Shown here: in pieces, positions 38,818-46,901 of the stretch
How the letters are laid out: the number at the start of each line of letters is the position of its first letter
Position numbering within the stretch: the stretch's first letter is position 1
Origin: Vibrio maritimus
GTDB taxonomy: Bacteria > Pseudomonadota > Gammaproteobacteria > Enterobacterales > Vibrionaceae
Direction of reading: 5' to 3'
Length of the DNA: 46,919 nt
NCBI GenBank assembly: GCA_003263775.1
Contig: JYJJ01000082.1
Coordinates: 1 to 46,919, forward strand
Notes under the pieces: model-generated
The model's database searches: none
Told to the model about the DNA's origin: nothing
The model's input: only the letters and a program-made list of their open reading frames with translations
Program-made: the position numbers and the translations under genes

Positions 38818-39758
38818 CTATTTATTCACAATCGCCAAATACTCAGCCACACCTTCCGCAACCGTCTTAAACTCAACATCACAACCCGCTGCGCGTAAGT
38901 TGGTCAAATCGGCTTGGGTGAACTCTTGGTATGCGCCTTTTAGATGATCTGGGAAAGGAATGTTTTCAATTTCACCTTGACCGTGGTGTTTAATCACAGC
39001 GCTTGCGACAGCTCGAAGCTCTCAGCATTGCCAGTGCCACAGTTAAAGATGCCAGAAACACCGTTTTCCATGAACCAAAGGTTCACTTTTGCCACATCAC
39101 CCACGTACACAAAGTCGCGAATAAAGTGCTCGCTACCTGCAAACAGTTTTTGGATTCTCGCCTGCATTCATTTGATTGTTCAGATGAAATGCAACCGAAG
39201 CCATGCTGCCTTTATGCTGCTCGCGAGGGCCGTAAACATTGAAGTAACGGAAGCCTGTGATTTGAGATAGTGTCTCACCGTGCACTTCTGCATCTGCCCA
39301 AAGGCGGCGAACGTAGTTGTCAAATTGCTGTTTTGAATAGCCGTAGACATTTAGCGCACCTTCATATTGGCGCTCTTCTTTAAAGACTGTCGTTTCACCA
39401 TAGGTAGCTGCAGATGATGCATATAAGAATGGAATTTCACGATCTAGGCAGTAATGAAGCAGCTCTTTCGAATACTCATAGTTATTGAGCATCACATACT
39501 TGCCATCCCACTCGGTTGTCGCAGAGCACGCACCTTCATGGAACACAGCTTCAATCGGGCCAAAGTCGTCGCCCGCCATGATTTGAGTAAGAAAGTCATC
39601 ACGATCCATGTAGTCCGTAATGTCTAGGTCAACTAAGTTTTTGAACTTACGTCCGTTCTTTAGGTTGTCGACAACAAAATATCATTCAAGCCAGCTGCAT
39701 TAAGTGCCTTGATAATATTGCTGCCAATCATGCCAGCACCGCCAGTTACGATGATCAT
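38818..39758 (-). CDS. hldD: ADP-L-glycero-D-manno-heptose 6-epimerase HldD (three frameshifts in this sequence)
   Basis: Restored length is 313 residues, typical of HldD (RfaD), which makes the heptose donor for the core. The N-terminal NAD site is MIIVTGGAGMIGSNIIKALN. A base is missing at about 39675 (DIL, then VVDNLKNGRKFKN). The central segment is intact, with YASSAATYG and the catalytic YGYSKQQFD, then FRYFNVYGPREQHKGSMASV. One extra base lies in the run of five T at 39147-39151, before LFAGSEHFIRDFVYVGDVAKVN. Another base is missing at about 39015, before AVIKHHGQGEIENIPFPDHL. It ends at a TAG (38818-38820) beside repeat element E. It is the first gene of the long minus-strand LPS operon. 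Confidence 0.93.
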
Positions 39759-40113
39759 AGAGTTCTTCCACTTATATAAAGAGATGATGAGTGAGTATAT
39801 AAGATTTGCAAAAGAGTGCCTAGGTTCTGTGCCAGAAGTCTCTGAAGTTAGGAAGGTATTGCTGGAGCAACAAAAACGACATGTTCGCGATTTATTCTAA
39901 TTTTGTATGTCGCAACCAGTTGTATACGGTTTGCTATGCGCGCGGTTGTTGATGCCGATCACAAACTTGAGTGATTTTGCGATCCTATTTCAAGAATTTA
40001 CATTGCGAATACATTAACATGTACAGTTACTGATTTTAGAGCAACTGGTTGCTAAGCAAGGATGCAAGAGAACAATATGAATTGCAGTTTTTCCCGTGGG
40101 GCCGAAGAGTAAT
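39759..40113. promoter_or_regulatory. divergent hldD/yjbH-like intergenic region with paired dyad sites
   Basis: A 355-bp region with promoters for the LPS operon (minus) and the polysaccharide secretion genes (plus). Two sites of the form GCAACnnGTTG occur at 39912-39922 and 40041-40052. They form perfect 11-bp inverted repeats of each other, 119 bp apart, and each has its own dyad symmetry. A 37-38-codon ORF (about 39784-39900, MSEYIRFAKECLGSVPEV onward) with an AAAGAG upstream is possible but unsupported by homology I know. Confidence 0.4.
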
Positions 40114-42287
40114 ATGAGGCACACACGCTCCAACCTGATGATTTTTGCAGCGATTCCTCTTCTAGCATCAACATCGGTATCGTCAAATACCAACGATGCT
40201 TTCGAAGCTGAAAGTACCATCATTCGAACAACAATGGCTCAGACAGGAGGCTCAGGCCTCTTAAGAACGCCTCATGCGCAGACATTAGGCTTTGGGCAAA
40301 TCTCGCTAAATTACCATAGGGAAGACAATGTTGACCTAACAACGCCATACGGGGTAGGGGCGCACAACACCTTTCTACTTGGTCTTGGCATCTTTCCTCA
40401 CGTGGAATTTTTGGTGCAAAACACCCACAAAGAGATAAACGGTGAAGCTTGGAAAACGGGCAGCGACTTATCTTATTCCGCGAAAATCGATGGTGCGTGG
40501 CTCATCCCAGAAAACTGGTTCCAACTTGCTTTTGGATTAAGTGATTTTGGTGGTCAAGCGAACCACCATGAAAGCGCCTACGCTGTGGTCTCTAAACAGG
40601 TCTCTGACTTCAGATTTTCCATGGTTACGGCTATAACCCAACGGACTCTCGACACCAAATGGCCAGGATTACCTATCTGGCGTATTCGGTGGCGTTGAGT
40701 ATCAGCCTTTCTCCTGGTTGCAGTTCCTTAGCGACTACGATGCACCGGCGTGAATGCAGGTGCCAAGCTGTTTACGCCAGAAACTTGGCTTCCGTATGGG
40801 ATGAGCGCTCACCTTACTTACCAAGCGTATTCGAACTCAAACACCTTCAATCGCGACAATCAGTGGGTTGGTATTGGGTTGACACTGCCGTTGAGCGGAC
40901 CTAATGCTGCCCCGCGCTACATCAGACCTCAGTCGCAACAAGAAGGCGTCGATCAGCAAGCGCCTACCATTAACCTGCAACAAGCGAGCAGCGTCGCGCA
41001 GACGAAGAAAGAAGCCGCGCCAGCAATTACAAAAGTAGAGAAAAAGGTAACCGCTGAAAAAACAGCCCCAACACACTCACTGACAAGACTGACCCAGCGC
41101 CTGACTGCGTATGGCTTTGAGAATGTGAGTGTTGGTACGCGTCAGGATGAGCTGGTAGTTCGACTCGAGAACAACCTATTTAACGTCAATGAAATAGATT
41201 CCCTGGGCGTGGTATTAGGCCTCATTAATGAAGAAATGAGTCAGCCTAAGTTTGTTTTTGTATTACTGAACAATAACTTGCCAGTGGTGAAAGTGTCGGG
41301 AACACAGCAGGATCTTAACAATCTGTTTGATGCCGATAATCTTGGCCAAATTCCGGCTCGAACCAATCTTACTATCACTACGAACCAGCTCTACAAGGCG
41401 TTGGATGGCGTAAATTGGGATTCGAATCGAGAAAGCTCCCACCTATTTAAGCCACGTGTCATTTTTTCACCGAGCATCTACTCCACCATCGGATCCGAAT
41501 ATGGTGTGTTTGATTACTCACTAGCACTGGCCACGAATGTGCAAGTGCCCGTTTGGACCGGCGCATGGTGGACGTGAGGCATATGTTGCCTATTTCGCAT
41601 TCTGATGATTACGCCGATGGCGAGCGTTTTGGTAACAGTCGGCACACATCGACGGTCGATCGCATCATGCTACACCAAGGGATGACGCTACCTGCGGGTG
41701 TGATGGCTCAGCTCAGTGTGGGTCAAATTGGGACAAACTACCAGGGCGGTACGTCTGAGTTCCGCTGGCAATCTCAGCAGGGTACTCACAAGGTCGGATT
41801 TGAAGCCTCTTACTACCGAGACAAGCGCTCCGAGTTCGACGGCAACATCACCCCAGTGCTGGGCAGTTATCGTTACTACCTGAGTCAATATGATTGGGCA
41901 CTTGAAGCAATGCAGGTCAATACTGGGCGGGGATAAAGGCTTTACCGTAACCAGTAAGCACTGGTTTGGTGATACCAGCGTTAACATCTATTACCAACAC
42001 ACAGACAAAAGCTTTGCGGGTTTGAGTTTCTCGATCCCGTTGACACCAAGAAAAGATATGGCGCCAGCGCTATCCAAATCAGAGGTATAGAGCAGTGGAC
42101 ATACGGCTATCGAACCATGGTTAATAATCCATCAAACGATCTTAACGGTTCATTGGCGGCCACGAGCGATCTACAACACAACTTAGATCGCGGCTACTAC
42201 AACAGAGACAGATTGTCGGCGAGCTATATCGACGCCAATGTTGTGCGTCTAAAAGATGCCTATATGACGTACGCATTGAAAAAGTAA
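40114..42287 (+). CDS. YjbH/WbfB-like outer-membrane polysaccharide secretion protein (about six frameshifts in this sequence)
   Basis: Restored length is about 725 residues. A signal-peptide-like start (NLMIFAAIPLLASTSVSS) is followed by GGSGLLRTPHAQTLGFGQISLNYH, the start of the YjbH/DUF940 family. These proteins accompany group 4 capsule or exopolysaccharide export. The frames join through DTNGQDYLSGVFGGVEYQPF, LSDYDATGVNAGAKLF, AWWDVRHMLPISHSDDYADG, GDKGFTVTSKHWFGDTSVN and IQIRGIEQWTYGYRTMVNN. Lesions lie at about 40658 (extra base), 40743, 41571, 41914, 41930 and 42071 (missing bases). The middle pair could instead be one extra base. The ATG at 40114 has GAAGAG upstream. With this many breaks a decaying gene is not excluded. 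Confidence 0.72.
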
Positions 42288-42391
42288 AACAAATAGAGCT
42301 GCAGTGAGTGAGCTCGTGTAAGGAAGTTAATCTCGGCCAGCAGAATCTTAGCGCTGAATTAACGAACATCGAAGGCTAAGGGAGCATAAAA

Positions 42392-42985
42392 ATGCTAAGT
42401 AAAAAAACAACGTTAGCAACGTTATTCATCGCCTCTGCGGGCTTGTCCATGACGGCTTTTGCTGAGCAAGACAACACGACTGAGCAAAAAGTGATGTCTG
42501 AGCACCAAACACCCTGGTATGTGGGTGGTAAGTTAGGCGGCACCAACGTGACCGATATGGACTCTGCGGTAACGGATGTAACGAGCATCGACAAGAGTGG
42601 AACAACGTGGTCGATCTACGGTGGTTACAAGGTATTACCTTGGTTGTCACTGGAGCTAGGTTACACCGACTTGGGTAAAGTCGATCTTAAAGACGTGTCG
42701 GGTGAATACAAAGCAACAGGCGTTGATGCCGGTGTGAAAGCGACTTACGTGATCAACGACAAGTTTGATGTATTTGCACGCGCAGGTGCGTATTTCTACG
42801 ACTGGAAAGCATCGGGTGATGGTGTGTGTTGTGACGACAAAGACACCGCAGCAACGGTTGGCTTTGGTGGTGAGTACAAGTTCGCTAGCGACTGGGGCGC
42901 GCTGCTAGAGTACAAGTATTACAACAAGGTAGGCGGCTCGCCAAGCTTTCACACTTATGGCGTTGGCGTGAACTATTACTTTTAA
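42392..42985 (+). CDS. outer-membrane beta-barrel protein, OmpA-like N-terminal domain type
   Basis: A 197-residue protein with a clear signal peptide (TLATLFIASAGLSMTAFA, cleavage after AFA). An eight-strand-type barrel pattern follows: WYVGGKLGGTN, WSIYGGYKVLPWLSLELGYTDLG, GVDAGVKATYVINDKFDVFARAGAYFYDW, and a C-terminal GVGVNYYF ending in Phe as BAM substrates do. There is no C-terminal peptidoglycan-binding OmpA domain. A Cys-Cys pair (GDGVCCDDKD) sits in a predicted external loop, which is unusual for a barrel. It lies between the YjbH-like gene and the lipoprotein gene, as in wbf/gfc-type secretion clusters. It is intact, with GGGAG upstream. Confidence 0.8.
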   Translation: MLSKKTTLATLFIASAGLSMTAFAEQDNTTEQKVMSEHQTPWYVGGKLGGTNVTDMDSAVTDVTSIDKSGTTWSIYGGYKVLPWLSLELGYTDLGKVDLKDVSGEYKATGVDAGVKATYVINDKFDVFARAGAYFYDWKASGDGVCCDDKDTAATVGFGGEYKFASDWGALLEYKYYNKVGGSPSFHTYGVGVNYYF

Positions 42986-43027
42986 CGGTGGGTAATAGCA
43001 CTAATTTCTGAATGAAAGGACAAGGAT

Positions 43028-44113
43028 ATGAATAAAAGTTGGTTAGCTCTAGCGATCGCTGCGGGACTGCTTACGGGCTGTAACTCAAATAATGACAACT
43101 CAGTGACACCATCGGCACCTCAAGCGGTATTGAGTGGTACGGCAGTTAAAGGTGTACTCAGTAATGCAACGGTAGTCGCTTGTTTAGCAACAAGTGTTGA
43201 ATGTCGTACCGCGACATTCGCAGATTTTGACAATGCGCCAGCAACAGGTCAGCTAGGCTCATTGGCAACAACTCTAGCGGATGGCTCTTATAGTTTAACG
43301 CTGCCAGAGTCTGCTCATGATAGAGCGGTCTTGGTTCGTATGTTTGCGACCAGTCAAACCACAGAGGTTTGTGACTACTCAGGCTGTACAGGTGCTGCTG
43401 GTGAGTTGGAAGGACTGGAACTGTCAACGGTCACTCTTGTAGAGGAGCCTACATCTAACAACCAGACCACTTCGGCTCCCGTTACCGCACTTTCAACAAT
43501 GGCGGCACAAACCTTTATCGATACTGTTAGTCTGCCAACAGGGGCTGTTGACCCGACAACGTTTAGCCAAGCTCAACAGGTGGTGAGTAAGGCTGTGACT
43601 CAGGCTCTGGGTTTGTCTGCTGACGCGCAAAGCCTCAACTTGTTTGAAACTACGCTGCCTTCCGCAACAGCAACCGATTTGGGTTCGAACACATCGTCTG
43701 TGTTGACTGAGCTTTCACTCGTCAATGCTTCTTTCGGTACCGTGGTACAAACTGGCACAGATTCACTGTCACAATTTGCAGGCAATGTTTCTAAAGTCGT
43801 GCAGTCTTCGCAAAGCGGCAGCTCAGTTGATGCAACAGATGAATTGAAGGAGCTAGTTGATGTAATGAAGGACCTTAATACTGAAATTCAAAGCAACGTC
43901 ACAGAGCTGACTACGGGTGATAACGCCATATCTATCCCAACAGAAACTGTACCGGCACTTCCTGAAACTGAGGATGACATCAAAAATGGTATTGATGAAG
44001 TCGTGATTCCAGATGTTGAAGATAAAGAGCCGGACAATGGTGGCACGGGTGGTACCGGCGGTACTGGCGGCTCTGGTGGCTTGGGCGGTTCAAGTGGCGG
44101 TACGGGCAACTAA
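43028..44113 (+). CDS. secreted lipoprotein with Ser/Thr-rich body and Gly-rich tail
   Basis: A 361-residue lipoprotein. The signal peptide ends in the lipobox LLTGC with Cys 18, followed by Asn (not Asp), so outer-membrane sorting is likely. Residues 33-105 resemble a carboxypeptidase-regulatory-like beta-sandwich (VLSGTAVKGVLSNATVVACL, LADGSYSLTLP) with two further Cys pairs. The middle is Ser/Thr/Val rich with low complexity. The last roughly 25 residues are a Gly-Thr/Gly-Ser tail. The protein is very acidic toward the C-terminus. It is in the operon-like group with the barrel protein, 42 bp downstream. The precise function is unknown, but a role in the same polysaccharide secretion system is likely. 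Confidence 0.7.
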   Translation: MNKSWLALAIAAGLLTGCNSNNDNSVTPSAPQAVLSGTAVKGVLSNATVVACLATSVECRTATFADFDNAPATGQLGSLATTLADGSYSLTLPESAHDRAVLVRMFATSQTTEVCDYSGCTGAAGELEGLELSTVTLVEEPTSNNQTTSAPVTALSTMAAQTFIDTVSLPTGAVDPTTFSQAQQVVSKAVTQALGLSADAQSLNLFETTLPSATATDLGSNTSSVLTELSLVNASFGTVVQTGTDSLSQFAGNVSKVVQSSQSGSSVDATDELKELVDVMKDLNTEIQSNVTELTTGDNAISIPTETVPALPETEDDIKNGIDEVVIPDVEDKEPDNGGTGGTGGTGGSGGLGGSSGGTGN

Positions 44114-44282
44114 TACGGATTAGCTGCTCTGCCCGCGTAACTCTCTGACGTAGAGTTATCTAAGAAAAGAGCGAGATCAACGGCAATACATATCGGTGTT
44201 ATTTAGATTGTGTTGCGTGGTCTTGCTCTTTGCTTATCACGTGCAATACGTCGTTAACTCGTTGAGAAAAATGTTTTTTCTA

Positions 44283-44310
44283 TTGTTTCTCCTAAGTCAG
44301 TGTGGATAAT
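44283..44310 (+). promoter_or_regulatory. candidate sigma-70 promoter for the wza operon
   Basis: TTGTTT at 44283-44288 and extended -10 TGTGGATAAT ending at 44310 have a 16-bp spacer. It lies about 240 bp upstream of the ops element, consistent with the long untranslated leaders of JUMPStart operons. Confidence 0.45.
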
Positions 44311-44546
44311 ACTGATGCTGCTTCGTTGCATATGAGTTGGTTGTGTTTGGCTGGTTTCATATTGCTTCTTAATTGCAGCGCTGGTTAGGCATGCGTACAC
44401 ATAAAAATTACTCACGCACCCTCCCCAAAGGCTTACTTTTCAGTTATCTGAGTGAAATGTTGAATAGAATCTATTTTGCCGCCAAAGAGCGGTCGCTGGT
44501 TTAAATCACTTTTTCATTACCATGACCAAATCTTGCTAAATGGACG

Positions 44547-44586
44547 CAGTGCGATTAGGCGTAATCTATCGATGGGCGGTAGCGTG
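44547..44586 (+). promoter_or_regulatory. JUMPStart element with ops (RfaH recruitment) site
   Basis: The exact ops core GGCGGTAGCGTG lies at 44575-44586. It is preceded at the canonical distance by CAGTGCGATTAG, matching the 5' part of the 39-bp JUMPStart consensus. It lies 137 bp before wza on the same strand. The ops sequence in the non-template DNA recruits RfaH to paused RNA polymerase, so wza and downstream capsule genes should depend on RfaH. Confidence 0.88.
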
Positions 44587-44723
44587 CGCACTTTGTATTG
44601 ATCGACAACTCATAATGCAAACTGATTGGTTTCAAAAGCTTGACCTCTTTAGCAATACCCAGAAAAATACCTCTAGGACGACCCCTCTGAGTAGCAAACT
44701 CAGGATGTAGGACCAAGGAACTC

Positions 44724-45857
44724 ATGAACCACGTTAAAAAATTCACTGTTGCTGCGCTGCTACCATTGGCGTTGGCCGGGTGTACGTTACCTGGCGGCCA
44801 TATCTCAACCAGCGACAAAAATGTTGTCCAAGTTGAGGGTGAAACAACGGATCTATCAAGCTTAGTCGATGTATTTCCCCTAACGCCAGAGCGCGTTGCC
44901 TCGTTTAAAACCTCTGAGCCCACTGCGCAAGCGAACCCCTCCCTTGATCTCGATATCGCCAAATACCAATATCGAGTGGGACCAGGCGATATTCTTAATG
45001 TCACCATTTGGGACCACCCAGAACTCACCATCCCAGCAGGCTCGTATCGTAGCTCAACAGAAGCCGGTAACTGGGTCAATGCCGACGGCACTATCTTTTA
45101 CCCTTACATTGGTATGGTTGAAGTCGCCGGCAAAACGGTTCGTGAAATCCGCACTGAAATGACAACGCGACTAGAGAAATACATCGAGAGTCCACAAGTG
45201 GATGTCAACGTCGCCGCTTTTCGTTCTAAAAAGGTCTATGTGACGGGTGAAGTCACAGAACCGGGGCAGAGACCAGTCACCAATATCCCAATGACTCTGC
45301 TCGATGCGGTCAACCAGGCCGGCGGACTGAAAGGCGATGCCGATTGGCGCAACGTCACCTTGACAAGAAACGGTCAAGAGGAGCGAATTTCGCTCTATGC
45401 GCTGATGCAAAAAGGCGACCTGCAACAAAACCGACTAATGAAGCCCGGCGATATTATTCACGTACCACGTAACGATGCACAAAAAGTCTTTGTAATGGGG
45501 GAAGTCGGCGAGCCACAAACCCTTAAAATGGAACGCAACGGCATGAGCCTGACTGAAGCGCTCAGCTCTGTTGGTGGTATTAACGAAGTCGCAGCAGCCG
45601 CAACTGGCATCTTCGTCATCCGTCCAACTCAAGGCAGTGACACCGACAAGATTGCCAGCATCTACCAACTCAACATGCAAGATGCGACAGCCCTGTTCCT
45701 AGGCACCGAATTTGCATTAGAACCCTACGACGTCGTCTACGTCACCGCCACCCCACTAGCCCGCTGGAACCGCCTAATGACCCAGCTACTACCAACGCTA
45801 ACGGGGCTTAAGAATATTGGTGATGCGGGCAATTCGTATCGGGGTTGGAATAATTAA
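44724..45857 (+). CDS. wza: outer-membrane polysaccharide export lipoprotein Wza
   Basis: A 377-residue outer-membrane translocon for capsule or O-antigen capsule. The lipobox LALAGC places the lipidated Cys at position 19. A Poly_export domain begins YQYRVGPGDILNVTIWDHPELTIP, and SLBB-type domains follow (KKVYVTGEVTEPGQRPV; QKVFVMGEVGEPQTLKM). The C-terminal amphipathic segment RWNRLMTQLLPTLTGLKNI corresponds to the membrane helix of Wza. It is intact. The ribosome-binding site lies within a CCAAGGA word. It precedes wzb as in Wzy-dependent capsule operons (OtnA/WbfF in Vibrio). Confidence 0.92.
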   Translation: MNHVKKFTVAALLPLALAGCTLPGGHISTSDKNVVQVEGETTDLSSLVDVFPLTPERVASFKTSEPTAQANPSLDLDIAKYQYRVGPGDILNVTIWDHPELTIPAGSYRSSTEAGNWVNADGTIFYPYIGMVEVAGKTVREIRTEMTTRLEKYIESPQVDVNVAAFRSKKVYVTGEVTEPGQRPVTNIPMTLLDAVNQAGGLKGDADWRNVTLTRNGQEERISLYALMQKGDLQQNRLMKPGDIIHVPRNDAQKVFVMGEVGEPQTLKMERNGMSLTEALSSVGGINEVAAAATGIFVIRPTQGSDTDKIASIYQLNMQDATALFLGTEFALEPYDVVYVTATPLARWNRLMTQLLPTLTGLKNIGDAGNSYRGWNN

Positions 45858-45866
45858 AAGATTAAA

Positions 45867-45954
45867 GCGGTTCTATGGTCCTGTGGCCCTATGGTTAGTG
45901 TAGACGCCTAAAACTGACCCACAGTACCATAGAACCACAGTACCAAAGGACCGC
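45867..45954. repeat. GGWCC repeat element F: period-8 words in an inverted repeat
   Basis: The left arm has three 8-bp words (GGTTCTAT, GGTCCTGT, GGCCCTAT) at 45869-45892. The right arm, on the opposite strand (45918-45954), has GGTCCTTT, GGTACTGT, GGTTCTAT and GGTACTGT. The arms can pair imperfectly over about 28 bp. It fills almost the whole wza-wzb gap. Confidence 0.85.
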
Positions 45955-45962
45955 TCTTAAAC

Positions 45963-46403
45963 ATGTTCAACAAAATCCTAGTCGTCTGTGTAGGCAACAT
46001 CTGCCGCTCCCCCTTGGGTGAAGCGCTACTTAAAAAAGAGCTACCGAACAAACACGTTGCATCTGCTGGTATTGCCTCCGCAAAAAGCGGTTTAGTAGGC
46101 AAACCCGCGGACCAAACCGCAATCGAAGTTGGCGCAGACTACGGGCTCGACTTAAGTTCACATGCGTCACAACAACTGACAAGTGAACTATGTAAACAAT
46201 ATGACCTAATCCTAGTCATGGAAAAAGGTCACATCGAAGCCCTAACCAGCATCGCCCCCGAAGCTCGCGGTAAAACCATGCTCTTTGGGCAATGGATTGG
46301 ACAAAAAGACATTCCAGATCCATACCGTCAAAGTCGTGAAGCGTTTGATTTTGCGTATGAGTTGATAGAGCAAAGCGCGGCGGAGTGGGTGAAGAAGTTG
46401 TAG
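45963..46403 (+). CDS. wzb: low-molecular-weight protein-tyrosine phosphatase Wzb
   Basis: A 146-residue phosphatase. The active-site loop VCVGNICRSPLGEALL (CX5R) is at the N-terminus and the general-acid DPYRQS segment near the C-terminus. It dephosphorylates the Wzc tyrosine autokinase, which controls polymer chain length and export. It is intact. Wzc is expected downstream but is not in the window; a four-helix-bundle gene and repeats lie next instead. The nearest Shine-Dalgarno-like AAAGGA (45945-45950) belongs to the repeat and is 12 nt from the ATG. Confidence 0.92.
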   Translation: MFNKILVVCVGNICRSPLGEALLKKELPNKHVASAGIASAKSGLVGKPADQTAIEVGADYGLDLSSHASQQLTSELCKQYDLILVMEKGHIEALTSIAPEARGKTMLFGQWIGQKDIPDPYRQSREAFDFAYELIEQSAAEWVKKL

Positions 46404-46417
46404 GAGCGGAGAAGAGC

Positions 46418-46444
46418 GGACCTGTGGTTCTATGGACCTATGGT
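46418..46444. repeat. GGWCC repeat element G: period-8 array
   Basis: Three 8-bp words in tandem (GGACCTGT, GGTTCTAT, GGACCTAT) plus a partial GGTTT lie between wzb and the four-helix-bundle gene. Confidence 0.85.
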
Positions 46445-46500
46445 TTGCGATCTTTAATTTGCCCTGTTTTACTTTGGTTGGGCTTTGAGCAGAGAATGCG

Positions 46501-46860
46501 ATGAGACTACTAGGGTTTGAGCAGTTAGAGGTATGGAAGAAAAGTTCTCGATTGGCAGTCGAAATAATACGGCAACTTGAACATTGTAAAAACTACGGTT
46601 TTAAAGACTAGCTTTCTCGTAGTGCACTTTCTATTCCTTCGAACATATCTGAAGGTGAAGAGCGAGAAACACCAGCTGAATCTGCAAGGTTTTTGTATTA
46701 CGCGAAAGGATCATGTGGTGAGCTTATTACCCAAGTCTACATTGGCATCGAGTTAGGATATTTTACTAAAGAACAAGGCATAGCATTTGTGAGTGAAGCA
46801 AAACACATCTCAGTGATGCTAGCCAAACTTATAAAACTAAGGAAAGGTGTTGTGAAATAA
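46501..46860 (+). pseudogene. four-helix-bundle protein gene (S23/23S-rRNA-IVP family) with an in-frame amber codon
   Basis: Reading from the ATG at 46501 gives MRLLGFEQLEVWKKSSRLAV and onward to FKD, then TAG at 46609-46611. It then continues in the same frame LSRSALSIPSNISEGEERET through to TAA at 46858-46860 (119 codons in all). The motifs FEQLEVWKKS, SIPSNISEG, ESARFLYYAKGSCGELITQVYIG and the C-terminal helix match the four-helix-bundle family found in 23S rRNA intervening sequences and related to Avd of diversity-generating retroelements. Most homologues have Gln (CAG) at that position, one substitution from TAG. Period-8 repeats flank it on both sides. Confidence 0.72.
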
Positions 46861-46901
46861 GTGTAGAAAGTCGTTGACACAACAACAAACGCACAAAAAA
46901 T

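Larger units (their letters stand above)
44114..44723. promoter_or_regulatory. long leader upstream of wza
   Basis: This 610-bp stretch has no convincing gene. It contains a candidate promoter at 44283-44310 and a JUMPStart/ops element at 44547-44586. A single CCAAGGA word forms the wza ribosome-binding site (AAGGAA at 44715-44720). The upstream part is AT-rich, as is common for H-NS-silenced polysaccharide promoters (inference). Confidence 0.6.

Noticed and set aside
39709..39900. 63-codon ORF overlapping the hldD start
   Set aside because: The first third is antisense to hldD. Only the last 37-38 codons are free, and no homologue or strong start signal supports them, so it is mentioned only as a possibility.
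44555..45091. 178-codon minus-strand ORF
   Set aside because: It runs antisense to wza and its leader. The plus-strand wza has a lipobox and family motifs.
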